Origin: Gordius sp. MW1
Lineage: Eukaryota; Nematomorpha; Gordioida; Gordea; Gordiidae
Assembly (NCBI GenBank): GCA_964036665.1
Contig: OZ038526.1
Location: forward strand, 33,666,001 to 33,730,000
Reading direction: 5' to 3'
DNA: 64,000 nt
Below, in pieces: positions 10,744 to 22,458 of the stretch. The notes beneath the pieces were generated by a model, which did not search any database, was not told the origin of the DNA, and was given only the letters and a program-made list of their open reading frames with translations. The position numbers and the translations under genes were made by a program. The number at the start of each line of letters is the position of its first letter. The first letter of the stretch is position 1.

Positions 10744-12306
10744 TAGAGATCTGCAACGGGCCATTTTTAGAAAGGCCCGCCCGTACCCGTTTTTAAAACT
10801 TCACGGCCCGTCCGGGCCCGCCCGTAATTTTTTTCAAAACCCCAGGCCCGTCAAAGCCCGTCCGTATGTTTTTTAGGCCTGTCTGAACCCGTCCGTAAAT
10901 TTTTCAGGCCCGTTCGTACCCTTAGAAAAACGTCAGGCCCGCCAAAACTCGTTCAAATTTTTTTAAAGAGCTCCACGCCCGGCCAGGTGTTTGAACTTGC
11001 CCAAAATAAAATCGGGTTCATGTTCGGGTTTGGCATAAATTTTGAAATCGGGTTCGTGTTCGGATTTAAGGAATTGATTTCGGGTTCGGGTACAGGTTCG
11101 GGTTTGAGAAATTATATTATATCAATTATATATATAATACTTACAAATAATTCTTGAGATAATTATTATCGATTAATGAATGAAAAATGCCGGAAACATA
11201 AAAATATTGAAATTACAATCGTATGGTTTTTATTACATTGTCATGATAGAGAAAACTGAGATACTCAATTCACAATATATTTTTGAATTAAAAACCCGAA
11301 CCCGAACCCTTATTTGTTTTCATCGGGTTCGGGTTTTAAGGGTATTTTTAAAAATGGGTTCGGGTTTAAGTTCGAGTTCTGTAAAACATCGAGTTTTACC
11401 CGGTTCGGGTTCAGGGGTTCTGGTTCGGGACGAACCCCTGCGCTCGGCCCCCTCAAAAATTTCACAAAATTTTATTTTATTTGTTAACAAATTGATAAAA
11501 AAACATCAATAATTATCATGATAAAATATTAAATTTTCAATTATTTCTGCATTTAATACACCTAAAAAATTTCAATATAGTACTACCATTAAATTACTTT
11601 AAATATTACATGAGAATATTTCAACAATTTACTTTTATTTGATTAATGAAGTTAGAGTTAAGTATTACCATTAAATTCAAAAACTAAAAAAAAATACATA
11701 AGAGTATTCAACTTTAAATAAGAAGTTTACATTAATATGATTAATTTATATCAGCACTTAATTTTAAATTAGAAAAAAATATTTATTAAATTATATGGCC
11801 CTAATAATAATTATATTAGTAAAATTGTGATAAAATTAAACACAAAAATTTTGGTGCGTTGTAACTAAGTAATTGAACTTACTTATAAAAGAATATACGA
11901 AGCTATAATCTCAAATTATGTAAACGAAAACTATAAAATAGGATAAAAATGATTTAAAGTTAAATTTAGCGCTTGAAAAAGGAATGAATGCTACAGGATG
12001 TACAAAAAATAGAGTTTAAAAAAATAGAGCAATTAGTAATCTATATATTTAATAAAAATCATATATTTATATAAATGTCTGACTTTTAAAGACCTTTGTA
12101 ATTCCATGGCCGTTTATATAGTCTCTGGCCCGTTCAAGCCCTTTTATAAAAACTCAGACCCCTTCAAGCCCGCTAAAAAAGATCTCAAGCCCGATCGAAC
12201 CCGTTCCATTAATCTTTAAGCCCGTCCGGGCCCGGCCCGTTAAATTTTTATGTTACAAAGCCCGTCCGTAACCGCCCGTGGGCCGGGCTGCCCGTGCAGA
12301 TCTCTA
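10744..12306. mobile_element. Non-autonomous hAT-like element, TIR TAGAGATCTGCA
   Basis: The terminal inverted repeats are TAGAGATCTGCAACGGGC and GCCCGTGCAGATCTCTA. The flanks are an exact 8-bp TSD, ATCCTGAG (10,736-10,743 and 12,307-12,314). The subterminal 200 bases at each end are packed with GGCCCG-type short repeats, while the middle is AT-rich without a transposase. Length is 1,563 bp including a nested element at 10,984-11,440. A relative with TIR TAGAGACCTGCA lies at 28,049-29,173. The open frame at 11,180-11,512 is a by-product of GGGTTC repeats and not a gene. Confidence 0.88.
10984..11440. mobile_element. hAT-like MITE nested in another hAT element
   Basis: The element begins CAGGTGTTTGAAC and ends CGAACCCCTG. 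The flanks CGCCCGGC (10,976-10,983) and CGCTCGGC (11,441-11,448) match at 7 of 8 positions, which fits a hAT TSD. Many GGGTTCGGGT repeats lie near both ends, in opposite orientation. It interrupts the left subterminal repeats of the 1.56-kb element and is therefore younger. Confidence 0.75.
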
Positions 12307-12607
12307 ATCCTGAGTACGATACCCGATGGCAACAAATCTTTCCCACGTCTCACCGCACCCCCCTAACAAGGGCCCATGCCTCCACTGATAATTCGAATTT
12401 CGGTGAGTGCAAATTTTTCCAAGCCTATTTTAACACTTGTTGCATTTGCCTCATTTAAACCTAAATCGTAAAATTATCGCCCCTCTCCCATCCCCCTTGC
12501 GGGGCTTTTGCCTTCACTATTATGAGTTCAAACCTCCGCGAGGACAAATTTTTTTTTGATTTTTGCTATTAATCTAAATTTTGCATTCATAATATAATTA
12601 GGCTTTT

Positions 12608-12940
12608 TGGGACCAATACAAAAATGACCATTGGCCAAAGTGTGAATCGAAATTTTTTCCTAAATTTAGCCCTTATATAATTATAGGCTATTCAGCCGTC
12701 TGCTGGCTGCTGATCAATAGAAAAATGACCCTTTAGCCAAAGTGGGAATCGAAATTTTTTTCCTAATTTTTGCCCCTATATAATTATAGGCTAATTGGCC
12801 GTCTGCTGACCAATAGAAAAAATGATCACTAATCAAAGTGGAAATCTATTTTTTTTTCATATTTAGCACTTAAATAATTATAGCTATTTGGCCGTCTGCT
12901 GTCTAGTGATCAATAGAAAAGTGACCACTGGCCAAAGTAG
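12608..12940 (+). repeat. Tandem units with CCAAT...ATTGG palindromic core
   Basis: About four imperfect units of roughly 100 bases each hold a core of the form GACCAATA-GAAAAATGACCATTGGCC. Each unit also has GCCGTCTGCTG and an AT-rich tail. The same unit, less diverged, forms arrays at 49.84-50.67 kb and 61.99-62.70 kb. This copy is the oldest looking. Confidence 0.7.
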
Positions 12941-14137
12941 GAGTTAATATCTGATAGCGGTAACTATGTGGTTACTTACTCAAAAGCGGTTCTTACTAAA
13001 AAGTCTTAAAATTCATACCATAGATATTAGTGGTGATGCAAAAAACAGAAGTGCTAATGAACATGCTATGCTACTGTCCCCAAATATTGTATGGCCAGAT
13101 GTTAATCATGATTTTTATATTCATTATAAATAATTTAAGAACTAATAGAGCTATTATAGTTAAAGTAATTGATTTATATAATTGTCTCTACAATAAGTAT
13201 AAGTTAGTAGAATAATGTCTATCTTTTGAATAGAGTAGATGCTTTAAAAAATTATTTAAGCAGAGTGACAACTTATGCCAATTAAATTGGTAAACAAAAT
13301 AGAAAAATCATGTTTGTATAAGCCATATTCAAAATTTACAGCAGCACTAATAATATAATTAAGATTCCAAATAAAAAATAACCATAATAACCCAGCAATG
13401 AAGGGTGTAAGATGCCATCAGAACCTTTTGCTTTTTATTTTTTCCACATGTGGCACTAATAATATATAAATGTGTCATGCAGTTATCTTACACTCCAGAA
13501 CTATATACACCAATCGTGGCTAGGATGCTAAACCCTCCAACAAAATTTTTCTGCATAATAAAGATTTATTGAAGTGCACTTTGTTAGAGATTTTTAACAC
13601 GTGGGACCATTTCAAACTACCGAATTGGTGCCCTATCAACTTGCTGAAAACCATCTCACCCATCCTGGGACATTCTGTGATTGGTTGATGAAATCACGTG
13701 ACTTCAAAATATTGTATTGGTGGATCATTAATGAAATGTATTTTACTATAAATTTAGATTATAAATTTTACAATGCTCTAAGTAATAAAAATATACCTAT
13801 ATTGTAAAATGAACACTTACTATCAAAAAAATTAGGATAAATATCACAGATGCAGAGATAGGATTTGCAAAGGGAGAGGCAAAGTAATTGACTAATTGTT
13901 TTATATTTCGATCTAGTCTGTCTCGTTCTTAAAAGAAAAGTCTTGATTCCAGTTGTGAGGCTGAGGATCTCGCCTTGGCCTAAAAAATCTCGGTTTTGCC
14001 TCGATATATTTCGACTTAAAATTTTTTAACTTATATAACTTTTCCCCTAATTTTTTTTTTAATTATGATATAAGCAAATAAATTTATAAAATTAAAATGG
14101 CGAAATATTTTTCTATACGAAAGCTTCTATAAATATG
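12941..14137. other. AT-rich spacer with one relic half fold-back
   Basis: No gene was recognised. At 13,630-13,680 a stretch GGTGCCCTATCAACTTGCTG and what follows is a diverged single arm of the fold-back element that is whole at 62,986-63,161. The rest is AT-rich with chance ORFs. Confidence 0.45.
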
Positions 14138-14830
14138 TTATAAATATCGCTTGTAAGTAGTATAGGGCGTGAAGGTATATGGAGGTATTGTATGTGTTGG
14201 GTTAGTGGATGGAGTAGAAGTATATAGAGATTTATTAAGTGTAGTTGTGGTGTATGGAAAAGGAGGTGTTGATGGGCTTGATTTACATGGATGAATAGTA
14301 TCTAGAGTTGAGGTATATGGAGGTGAAATGGACGAAAATTTTATATACAGAGTAGAAGTAATTGGAGGTGTATTTGATGTAGATGAATTATACGGAAGAT
14401 TAGAATAAGGGGTTGAAGGAAATAAAAGTGTTGTTGTAGTGTTTGAAAATGTATATTGAGATGTACTAGGAGGTGGTGTATACGGAGGAGTGCTATCTAG
14501 CGTAGAAGAAGTATATGGAGGTGTAGTAGATAAAGATGAAGTATACAGAATTTTAGTATAGGGATTAGTATATGAATCTGATGTATATGTAGGTGCTGGA
14601 GTAAAACTATTTGGAAGTGTAAGAGACAGAGTTGTAGTATATAGAGGTGTAGTTGATGAAATTGATAATTGCGGAGGAGCGATATAGACAGTAGTATTTT
14701 GAGTAGAAGTATATAAAGGAATAGGAGTTAGGGGTGTATCATATGAAGGAATATAGGGTAGCTTAGAGCTGTACCCAACCCCCGATTCCATCCAAATGGC
14801 TACTGGTAAGATAAACGTGGTAAGCAACAT
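14138..14830 (-). CDS. Secreted Thr/Pro/Ser/Tyr-rich mucin-like protein (hypothetical)
   Basis: The uninterrupted frame encodes 230 residues. It opens with a short hydrophobic signal-peptide-like segment (MLLTTFILPVAIWMESGVG) and then runs to the stop as Thr/Pro/Ser/Tyr-rich sequence with loose repeats such as YTSTP, PPYTS and TPPYT. Such composition suits a heavily O-glycosylated secreted or cuticular/mucin-like protein, or a silk/glue-like protein. No folded domain is seen. The composition and codon pattern closely recall the 36-residue unit of the giant array at 30.9-47.3 kb on the same strand, so the two may share ancestry. The ATG at 14,830 is chosen because it starts the signal segment and lies just after a TATA-like box. 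It could be one exon of a longer gene or a young orphan ORF; no function can be assigned. Confidence 0.5.
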   Translation of the reverse strand: MLLTTFILPVAIWMESGVGYSSKLPYIPSYDTPLTPIPLYTSTQNTTVYIAPPQLSISSTTPLYTTTLSLTLPNSFTPAPTYTSDSYTNPYTKILYTSSLSTTPPYTSSTLDSTPPYTPPPSTSQYTFSNTTTTLLFPSTPYSNLPYNSSTSNTPPITSTLYIKFSSISPPYTSTLDTIHPCKSSPSTPPFPYTTTTLNKSLYTSTPSTNPTHTIPPYTFTPYTTYKRYL

Positions 14831-14860
14831 TTTTACGCAATATTTGTTATTACAAAATAA

Positions 14861-14872
14861 GCTATATATACA
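14861..14872 (-). promoter_or_regulatory. TATA-like box before the Thr/Pro-rich ORF
   Basis: On the minus strand TGTATATATAGC lies 31-42 bases before the ATG at 14,830. In AT-rich DNA this could be chance. If used, the 5' leader would be only a few bases long. Confidence 0.3.
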
Positions 14873-14879
14873 TTTTTAG

Positions 14880-15680
14880 AACCCGATAAAAATGCCAAAA
14901 AATTACCTAAGCTTAACACCTTTCGATTATATGATTAAAATTTGTCCTCAGGCCATTTTGACCATAACTTAACTTAGAATCAAAGTCATTCATAACACGC
15001 TCTAATTTATAATGAAGCCAAATATGATCTGTTTTTTAAGAAGGAATTGTAAAACCAAGGTCAATTAATTGCAAATTATCATTTGTTATTTCTTTATTAA
15101 ATGAGATTGTTGCTACGAATTTCTACAATAACATTAACTTAGCGCTTTTATTAAATTAATAAGGTTAAATGCAAAGTAGAAACTAAATATACATGCCATT
15201 TAGCAAAGATTTGAAATATTTTTTGTCTTTAAAAAGCATAGATATATGGCAATAACCGTGATCTTTGTCGATCCTAATAAATATAACGCAAACCTTTAAA
15301 TGCACAAAATAAAATCTGTTTAATGCAGTGGCGTATGCAGGATTGCCTCAAGGGGGGAGAAATTTTTTGATAAATAATATTATTAAAAAATTGTTAAAAT
15401 TATATATACAGTCATAGGCAGGATTGCCCAAGGGGGAGGAGATGTTGGTTATAATTTTGTATCAACAAATTTTGATCAGACAAAAATCAATGAAACTATA
15501 TACATTTGATTTTTAAAATATTTTTTTGATAAAAAATTCATTAGTTATATCAAATGTTTATGTTTGTACTAAGAAAAAATATTAACAGTTAAATAATTTA
15601 AATTTTGTAACCAAATTCCACCCGTAGTCGTTCTTCTAAAGACGCAATTTTCAAAGAGCTCCTTCTAATTTCTGAAAAGG
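14880..15680. other. AT-rich spacer with hAT-like end fragments
   Basis: The segment beginning CAGTGGCGTATGCAGG near 15,326 resembles a hAT terminal sequence. A second related stretch with GGCAGGATTGCC lies near 15,415. No matching far end or TSD was found. The rest is AT-rich without genes. Confidence 0.4.
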
Positions 15681-15682
15681 CC

Positions 15683-16380
15683 AACCAGGGTCAATGTTTG
15701 AACTAGAAATTTGCAGGGGTCTTTTGGGCTTAATTGGCCCACTAATCCGAAACATTTGCACGGGTCCGTTAAAATTATAGGCCCGCATTTTTTTTGCAAA
15801 GAACAGGCCTAGCCTGGATCCTTCTGATTTTTTTATAATTTGCTACTTTTAAATGCCATATGTTGAATGTTCAATTTTAATCATGTTAAATATTCAGTCT
15901 CAAACAGGCTTTTGTTTCTTCCAACCGGCAACCGCCGTTAAATTTTCAATAGTGACATTTGAAGCTGCGTAAAATCATTTATGACAATTGAAACTCAAAG
16001 CAAAGTTAATTTTATTTAACTAAAATTACCTAGTTTTGTTAGTTTTTACCATTCCCTAATTAAAAAATAGAAAACTATTGGGGTCAACTTAAAATTACAA
16101 ATTCTATGCATAAATGACGAACATAAATTAATATTTATTAAATCATATTGTAAAATTAAAAATAATAGAAATTGAAAAACACCATAAAAAACACCATTTC
16201 TTATATATTAAAATACAAGAATAAAAAGATTATTAAAAATTCTAGTGCGGAGCCGGGCCTTTTTATAGCTAGACCCGTCCTGAGCCCGTTTTATTACCAT
16301 AAAGCTCGTCCAAGCCCGGCCTGAAATAACAAAAATCACATCCGTGTCCCGGATATGCCATTCTCATGCCAGAATTTTAA
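15683..16380. repeat. Decayed GGCCCG-rich hAT-like element
   Basis: Diverged GGGCC/GGCCC short repeats occur at both sides (15,690-15,830 and 16,245-16,370) of an AT-rich middle. This is the same architecture as the 10.7-12.3 kb and 28.0-29.2 kb elements. The ends and TSD are no longer clear, so this is probably an older copy. Confidence 0.5.
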
Positions 16381-16607
16381 TTTTGGTGATGCTAGCTATA
16401 TTTGCTTTAATAAAGCTCGCTATGTCATGATCATATAAAAGTATTTTTTAAAAATCGCTTTATTAAACCATGAGGATGATTTAAATTTGATCGTCAATTT
16501 CTATTTAGAATTAAATACTCATTAAAGAAAATATATTTTAAAGTAAGTTTAAAAATGAAGCGTGCAAAACGCTTTATAAAATTATCATTTAATTTGAATA
16601 CTAATTA

Positions 16608-17550
16608 CACTGGTCTACAAAAAAAAATAACCGGGAAACGGTCAACATATTCCGATAGAGTTTTTTGTGGTGATCACAAATATTTTTTTCATTTTTTTCC
16701 TATACGTCAAGTTTTTTAGATATTTCGATTCAAAGTTGCGTAAATGACTGTTTTTGACCCTTTTTGACGCTCAATAGAGCGATATTGAATAGCTAAAAAA
16801 AATTTTTAAACCTCTAAGTGGTAGAACCAACTTAGTGTAAAACATTGAAAAATGATTTTTTCCCCTATTGTTTTTACTTTTTCCAATATATTAAATTTCA
16901 ATTAGTCCCTATGCGAAGCGGCATCTTTTGAGCCTCCCTCCCTCCCTCTCTATCTAATTGGGTTTATAACACTATACTCTTGGTGCATGTGAGTGATTGA
17001 TGGATGATGTGGGGGTGGGGGTATGTAAAAGTAGTGGCGTAATACGAGCTATTCCTCTAGTAGAGAGGGAGGATGACAGGCGTAGTAGTAGGAATAGTTC
17101 GTATTAACCCACTAATCTTGCACCCACCACACTCATCAATCACTTACATGCACTAAGGGTATAGTGTTATATAAGCATATAAGCCAATTAGATAGAGAGG
17201 GAGGGAGGCTCAAAGGAAGCCGCGATTTCGCATAGGGACTAATTGCATTTTTGATATATATTAAAAAGTAAAAACAATAGGGGAAAAAATCATTTTATAA
17301 TGTTTTACCCTAAGTTGGTTCTACCACTTAGAGGTTTAAAATTTTTTTTTTAGCCATTCAATATAGCTCTATTAAAGCGTCGAAAAGGGTCGAAAACGGT
17401 CATTTTCGCAACTTTGAATCGAAATATCTAAAAAACTTGACGTATAGGAAAGCAACGAAAAACATATTTGTGTTCACCACAAAAAACTTTATCGGAATAT
17501 GTTGACCGTTTCCCGGTTATTTACACAAGACCATTATTTGTTGTCCAGTG
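16608..17550. mobile_element. 0.94-kb palindromic MITE, CACTGG ends, copy 1
   Basis: Almost the whole element is one inverted repeat with arms of about 440 bases around a centre near 17,080. The outer ends are CACTGGTCTACAAA and, inverted, CACTGGACAACAAA. The flanks are TTA on both sides (16,605-16,607 and 17,551-17,553). CACT-type ends with a 3-bp duplication suggest the CACTA/Chapaev (CMC) group, but this is inference. No transposase is encoded. A second copy sits at 22,459-23,402. Confidence 0.8.
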
Positions 17551-18600
17551 TTATTTGGTTTTTTTAATTATATTCTTTTTTAGTATTATTAACGCTCGCA
17601 ACTTTAAAAAAAGGAATAAAGTTAGTATAGATAAGTATGTCAAACGCTTAGAAAAATTAATTATCAATTCTTTGTTACAAAAATTAGGCTTGGATTACAT
17701 TTTCCTCTTTTATTTTAGAGGTTAAGATAGTTTTAAAACAAAATAATTAAGGTAATTATTTTTTCTTTATAAAATACACAAAAGATTCGAAATTAGTGGA
17801 ATTTATCTAAAATTAAATCTTAAACTAACTAATATTCTTAATTATTTATATATGCGCAACACTAATCAGAATCCTATTGATATTGATATCATTGAGTTTT
17901 TCCAGATAATTTGGAAATAAATTAAAATTGAGTTTGAATTATAAAACTTGGCAGACTCATGATTAAATATTGTCTTTTCAAACAGTGAGAGATGCTCTCG
18001 AAAAAGTCGTTCGGCAGGCACAGAAATCCTTGGGGTGCTCTAATAATCTTTAGACATTTTAGTCAAATTCATATGAGTAGTTTGTTTGATTCACTATTCA
18101 AAATGTTATGTCATCAGACAGGATGGTCTTGTTGCGAAATTTGAAGATGTTTTAGTATTCCTTACTACTTAATCAGTCAGAGCTCATTTATGTTCATATT
18201 ATGTTAATGCTCATAAATAATTATTTACACTAAGGGCCACTCATATTTTATTGAACAAGCTAATTCTAAAATTCAAATTATTTTTAAATATATCCAATAT
18301 TTAAGGAATTCCAATCATACTTATTTACATTTAACACTTTATATAAATCCAATGTCTATATAATTTTATATATAAAATAATATTTTACCAACTGCTTCAT
18401 TCAACAAATATGAAATAACTTTAATATGAGATATGATGTTGTATTCTATTTTTGCAATATTATAGATATGTAAACTTTGGTTGCTCAGTTACCTAAAGGT
18501 ATACCTCATATGGTTTTCACTAATCCTTTTGTTCTACATGTAAAAAACTTGTTGGCCTCAAAAAAAACTGTTTTATAATACATGGTCACCCTTCTGCTCG
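17551..18600. other. AT-rich spacer
   Basis: This is AT-rich DNA without a recognisable gene; short reading frames have no family features. The last 150 bases may already belong to the 5' region of the LINE that follows. Confidence 0.45.
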
Positions 18601-21480
18601 CTGTATCTCCTCTGAGAAAATCCCACCTGCTAGCCCTCTTATTTCACCTCTTGCCTTCATAATAGAGAATGCTCCTCATGATCCCTTGCACGTCCAACTC
18701 AGATCCTCAATCCTTATGCAGCCCCATTAGTACCACCCCTTTGGATTATTCTTGGAGTGATTTATTCTTAGCCTTAACCTTTCCCAACACCATTTCAAGA
18801 ATCCCTAGGGGTGCTCGGCCGGCTACTCAACAGTTTCTAATCAATATTATAACCTCCATAACAAAATCTCCCACATATCTCACTAACTCGGATAAGTTTT
18901 TCAGACTAACCTTTCACACTTTATATGTAAGAAGACCCAAGGTACTGTCCAAACATATTAAAGATTCTTTTCTAAATTTCAATATTGATAATATTTTTAA
19001 AAATCCCCCCAGCATAAACAATCCACAACCCCCCCCCCCCCTTTATAGCCAAGCAAACTGCTAAACAAATTTCTAAAAAAATTGATAACTTTACCCCAAA
19101 AGTGCCCTAAGAATATTTTATGACAAGGACTCAATTGCTCCTTACTCCCTTGATTCACACCAACAACTCAAATCTAAACATCTCCCATCCTCATCGGCGG
19201 ATCGACTCCCTACCTCAGCCTCTTCCATAAAACTAGACTCTTCCGACATTCGGGAAGCCATCAATTCCTTCCCCATTGACTCTGCAGCAGGGGTTGACGG
19301 TTTCCGCCCCGTTTATTTACAAGACTTGATTAACCTCCAAAACGTGAACGCTAAAATTTTACTCAACTCTAAAATGTCCCTATGAAATTTATTTGTCAAC
19401 GGAAATATTCCTACCAAAATACTCCCTATATTGTTCGGCGCTAAACTTATCGCTATCAAAAACCCTGATAATTCGGTAAGAACCATTGCTATTGGCAGTG
19501 TTTTCCGACGTATTATATCAAAACTCATTTGTAAGACAATCAAATCTAGTTTAAGCGACAAGTTAATTCCTCACTGTCGTATATGTGAATACGTATATTT
19601 GTATATCATTTTCTACAGATTATATTATTGCTATAATTATATATTTTAATATTGTAAGCCAAATCCGAGTTGGTAAAAAACATATGTTTTTATTCTTATC
19701 TTTATAATTTATCTTTTGTTCTTTAGTTTCCACACCCCGGACTTAGTCAACAATAAATTTAGCTGCCTTAGTCAACAATAAATTTAGCTTATTTTTAGTT
19801 TATTCTAATTCATATTACTCAGCAATTAGGATTTGGGGTTAAAGGGGGCTGTGAGGCTGCCAGGCACGCTGCGCGGATAAGTCTACAGCAATTTCCCTCC
19901 AATCACTGCCTGGTTAAACTGGACCTTGACAATGCTTTCAATGCCGAGAAACGATAATAAATTCCTTCGTTGATGAGTTCCCAAAGTTTTTAAATTACAT
20001 CAGTTTAAGTTACGGTTGTATATTAAAACTAAAGTTTGGGGACTTTTTAATTGAATCGGAAGAAGGTGTTCAACAGGGTGATACTCTAGGTTTTGTTTTG
20101 CCTAGGGATCAAAAATTTAATCGAATCGCTCTCTAACCAATGATTTTAATCACTAAACGTCTGCTACCTAGACGATGCCACCTTATGCGACCCTCCAGAA
20201 GAAATTTTTAAGGCCATACTTTTAATCCGAGATTATGAAGGAAGCCGTCCTAAACCTGAAATTGAATTTTTCTATGCGATATATATCAGTGTCTGGATAC
20301 TGACTTATTTCTCATTTTTAAACCCTTTTTAAAAGTTGAAATGAAGAGTTTTACTCATCTAGCTCGAGTTTCTGCATAGCCACTTATCAACCCTAACCTC
20401 GAAGATGGAAATCAATACCCTCGTAAAACATTACGCATTTATCATCAAAAATTATTTTAATATCTCCAAAATTCAACACTGCTTCCGTTCCTTATCAGCT
20501 TTTTTAATGCCCGAGATTTTATAAAGCTACGATAGCTGCATGAAAAACACCCAAGAAGCAATCCTTAACATTAAATGCACTTCTTCGTGGCTCAAACAAA
20601 GCCTCATTACCTACTAAAACTGCGGTTTAGGCATACGTCCAGCTACCTCAATCTCATTAGCAGCCTTTATCTCTCAATATAAATCCGCCCATGTTTTAAT
20701 CGACCGATTAATTACACCAAGTCAGGATACATCGTTTGTACAAGCTCTAGATGTGTTCTGCCAACGTCAACCCAGGGACTCCCTTCCCCATAACATCAAG
20801 ACAAAAGGATTGAGACTTTGGCCTCGTTTCGCGCTTCGTTGATTACCTCTTATCGAGTTCTTAAATCTTTAGTTTTTGACGGATTGGGTCACCAGTGGCT
20901 AGAAGCATATCCTAGTTCACTTTCTGTGTTGAGGTTGGGGGACCCTGAGCTAGCATATTCTCGCCCTTAGACTAGGAAACGGAATATTTCTGCCACAACT
21001 GCTCCCAGAAGGTAGACATTTATGTAAGGCACCCCCTACACTACCTTTATAATAAATTTAAATATATAAGGCACTAAAAGGTGAATAGCCTTATCCCAGC
21101 CGCTCTTAAAAAAGCCAATATTTCGTCCGTTTGAGAGCCGTCAGACCCTTTGCTGAAAGGAAGGATGCGATAAAACCCTGATTCCTTGACAAAATGGCCT
21201 ACCCCTTAAATGAGATTTCACTTGCATAGACATTTTCGCCCCCTCTAACCAGAACTACAACGCTCTGACCCTTGCTGAAGACCGTAAAACGGTAAAATGC
21301 CAGGCCTTACTACCCTCTAATATCTTTACCCCTATCGTTGCTTCGTGCTCTGGGACTTTTGGTTCGGCCGTCATTAAATTTTTCAAATAAATCAGCTGTC
21401 GCTGCCCGCCCTCTAAATATTCTACAAATAGATATTTTTATAGCAAAGTACAATTTTAAATCCCTGGCCGACAGCTGACC
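18600..21480 (+). pseudogene. RLE-type LINE reverse transcriptase, copy 2 (decayed)
   Basis: This is the same family as the minus-strand copy at 7.6-10.1 kb, and it extends further at the 5' end. An N-terminal helical piece lies at 18,669-19,064 (ARPATQQFLINIITSITKSP). The finger domain is at 19,100-19,570 (SAAGVDGFRPVYLQDLI, LFGAKLIAIKNPDNS). A GVKGGCEAARHA segment follows at 19,840, the palm with CYLDDATL at about 20,160, and C-terminal pieces continue to about 21,480. An unrelated insertion of about 235 bases splits the finger/palm junction near 19,575-19,808. Multiple stops and frame changes make the copy inactive. It is more decayed in its C-terminal half than copy 1. Confidence 0.78.
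19575..19808. mobile_element. Short unidentified insertion in the LINE
   Basis: LINE homology stops after the codons for LSDKLIPH and resumes with TQQLGFGVKGG. The intervening 230 or so bases are AT-rich and contain a direct duplication of about 24 bases (AGTCAACAATAAATTTAGCT plus flank). A TAATTC-like sequence occurs near both edges, possibly an imperfect TSD. The family is unknown. Confidence 0.5.
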
Positions 21481-22458
21481 ACCTTTAATACGTCCATATA
21501 ATGCGAATTAATTAATTGTCAGCAAGTTTTTCTCAAGGGCCAACTCAACCTTAAGTAGGTACTTTAGAAAAATCATATATTTTCTTAAATAGACAATTAA
21601 GTATAAAAAATAATATAAGACGTCCCATGAGCATGTTTGAAATATGTGCAAGGCCGACTTTTAAAAATATGAAATTATCTGCAAGATTGTATTCGAATAT
21701 TGAAACCCAAAAATTTATATTGTTTATTATTGTTAGAGCTGTTAAGTAACGAGTTACATATAACTAGCTCCTGGAACGAGTTCTTTTTCTTCAGGAATTT
21801 TAATTGCCAAATACAATTATAAGGCATTTTCTGACAACTGGCCTCTGGCCCTAGATGAAGATGAAGAGTAGTCACGCTTTTTATTTATTTATTGATCGTG
21901 TTTTATATTTTTCATATATATAGATTTTACCTAATAAAGATTTTTAACTAAAAAAAAATTTTCTTCAGTAAAGTAATTGTAACCAGTTACTTTTACTTCA
22001 GGTAACTGTAACTGTAATTAGTTATATTATTTCAATAACTGTTTAATTAAAGTTACAGTTACTTTTTATATATTTAAATTTTTCTTAATAAAATAATAAA
22101 ATTACACGTTTAGTTAGTATTTGTAACTTTAAATTTCCTTCGCGGATAAAATTTGAATTTCGAATATATAATCCATTCTATCAGTAGATTACAAATATTA
22201 TATAAACTATTTTTAGTACAAATTTGTATTCATATCTGCTAAGTTTAAAACCAAAAATATAAAAAATTGGCATAAATTCAAAATTTTAATTTAAGAATTA
22301 TATATTATCTATTTGAAGGTAAAAAAGTAATGTTTTGTAATTATTTCAGCCGTTTAAATTAACATTTAATGAACTTTAATTGATTATCCCTCTCAATTGT
22401 TTTGAAAAATAGCCCTTTTTATATATATGTGCAAAACAGATTTTATCAACTTAAAATA
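21481..22458. other. AT-rich spacer with GTAACTGTAACT motifs
   Basis: Repeated GTAACTGTAACT and AAAGTTACAGTTAC motifs (21,970-22,070) and GTAACGAGTTAC near 21,745 resemble the ends of a known style of hAT element. No complete element was delimited and no gene was recognised. Confidence 0.4.

Noticed and set aside
11180-11512. 110-codon ORF
   Set aside because: It is made of GGGTTC repeats in the nested hAT MITE, so it is a compositional artefact.
17468-17725. 85-codon ORF
   Set aside because: It starts inside the terminal repeat of the palindromic MITE and runs into AT-rich DNA, with no domain.
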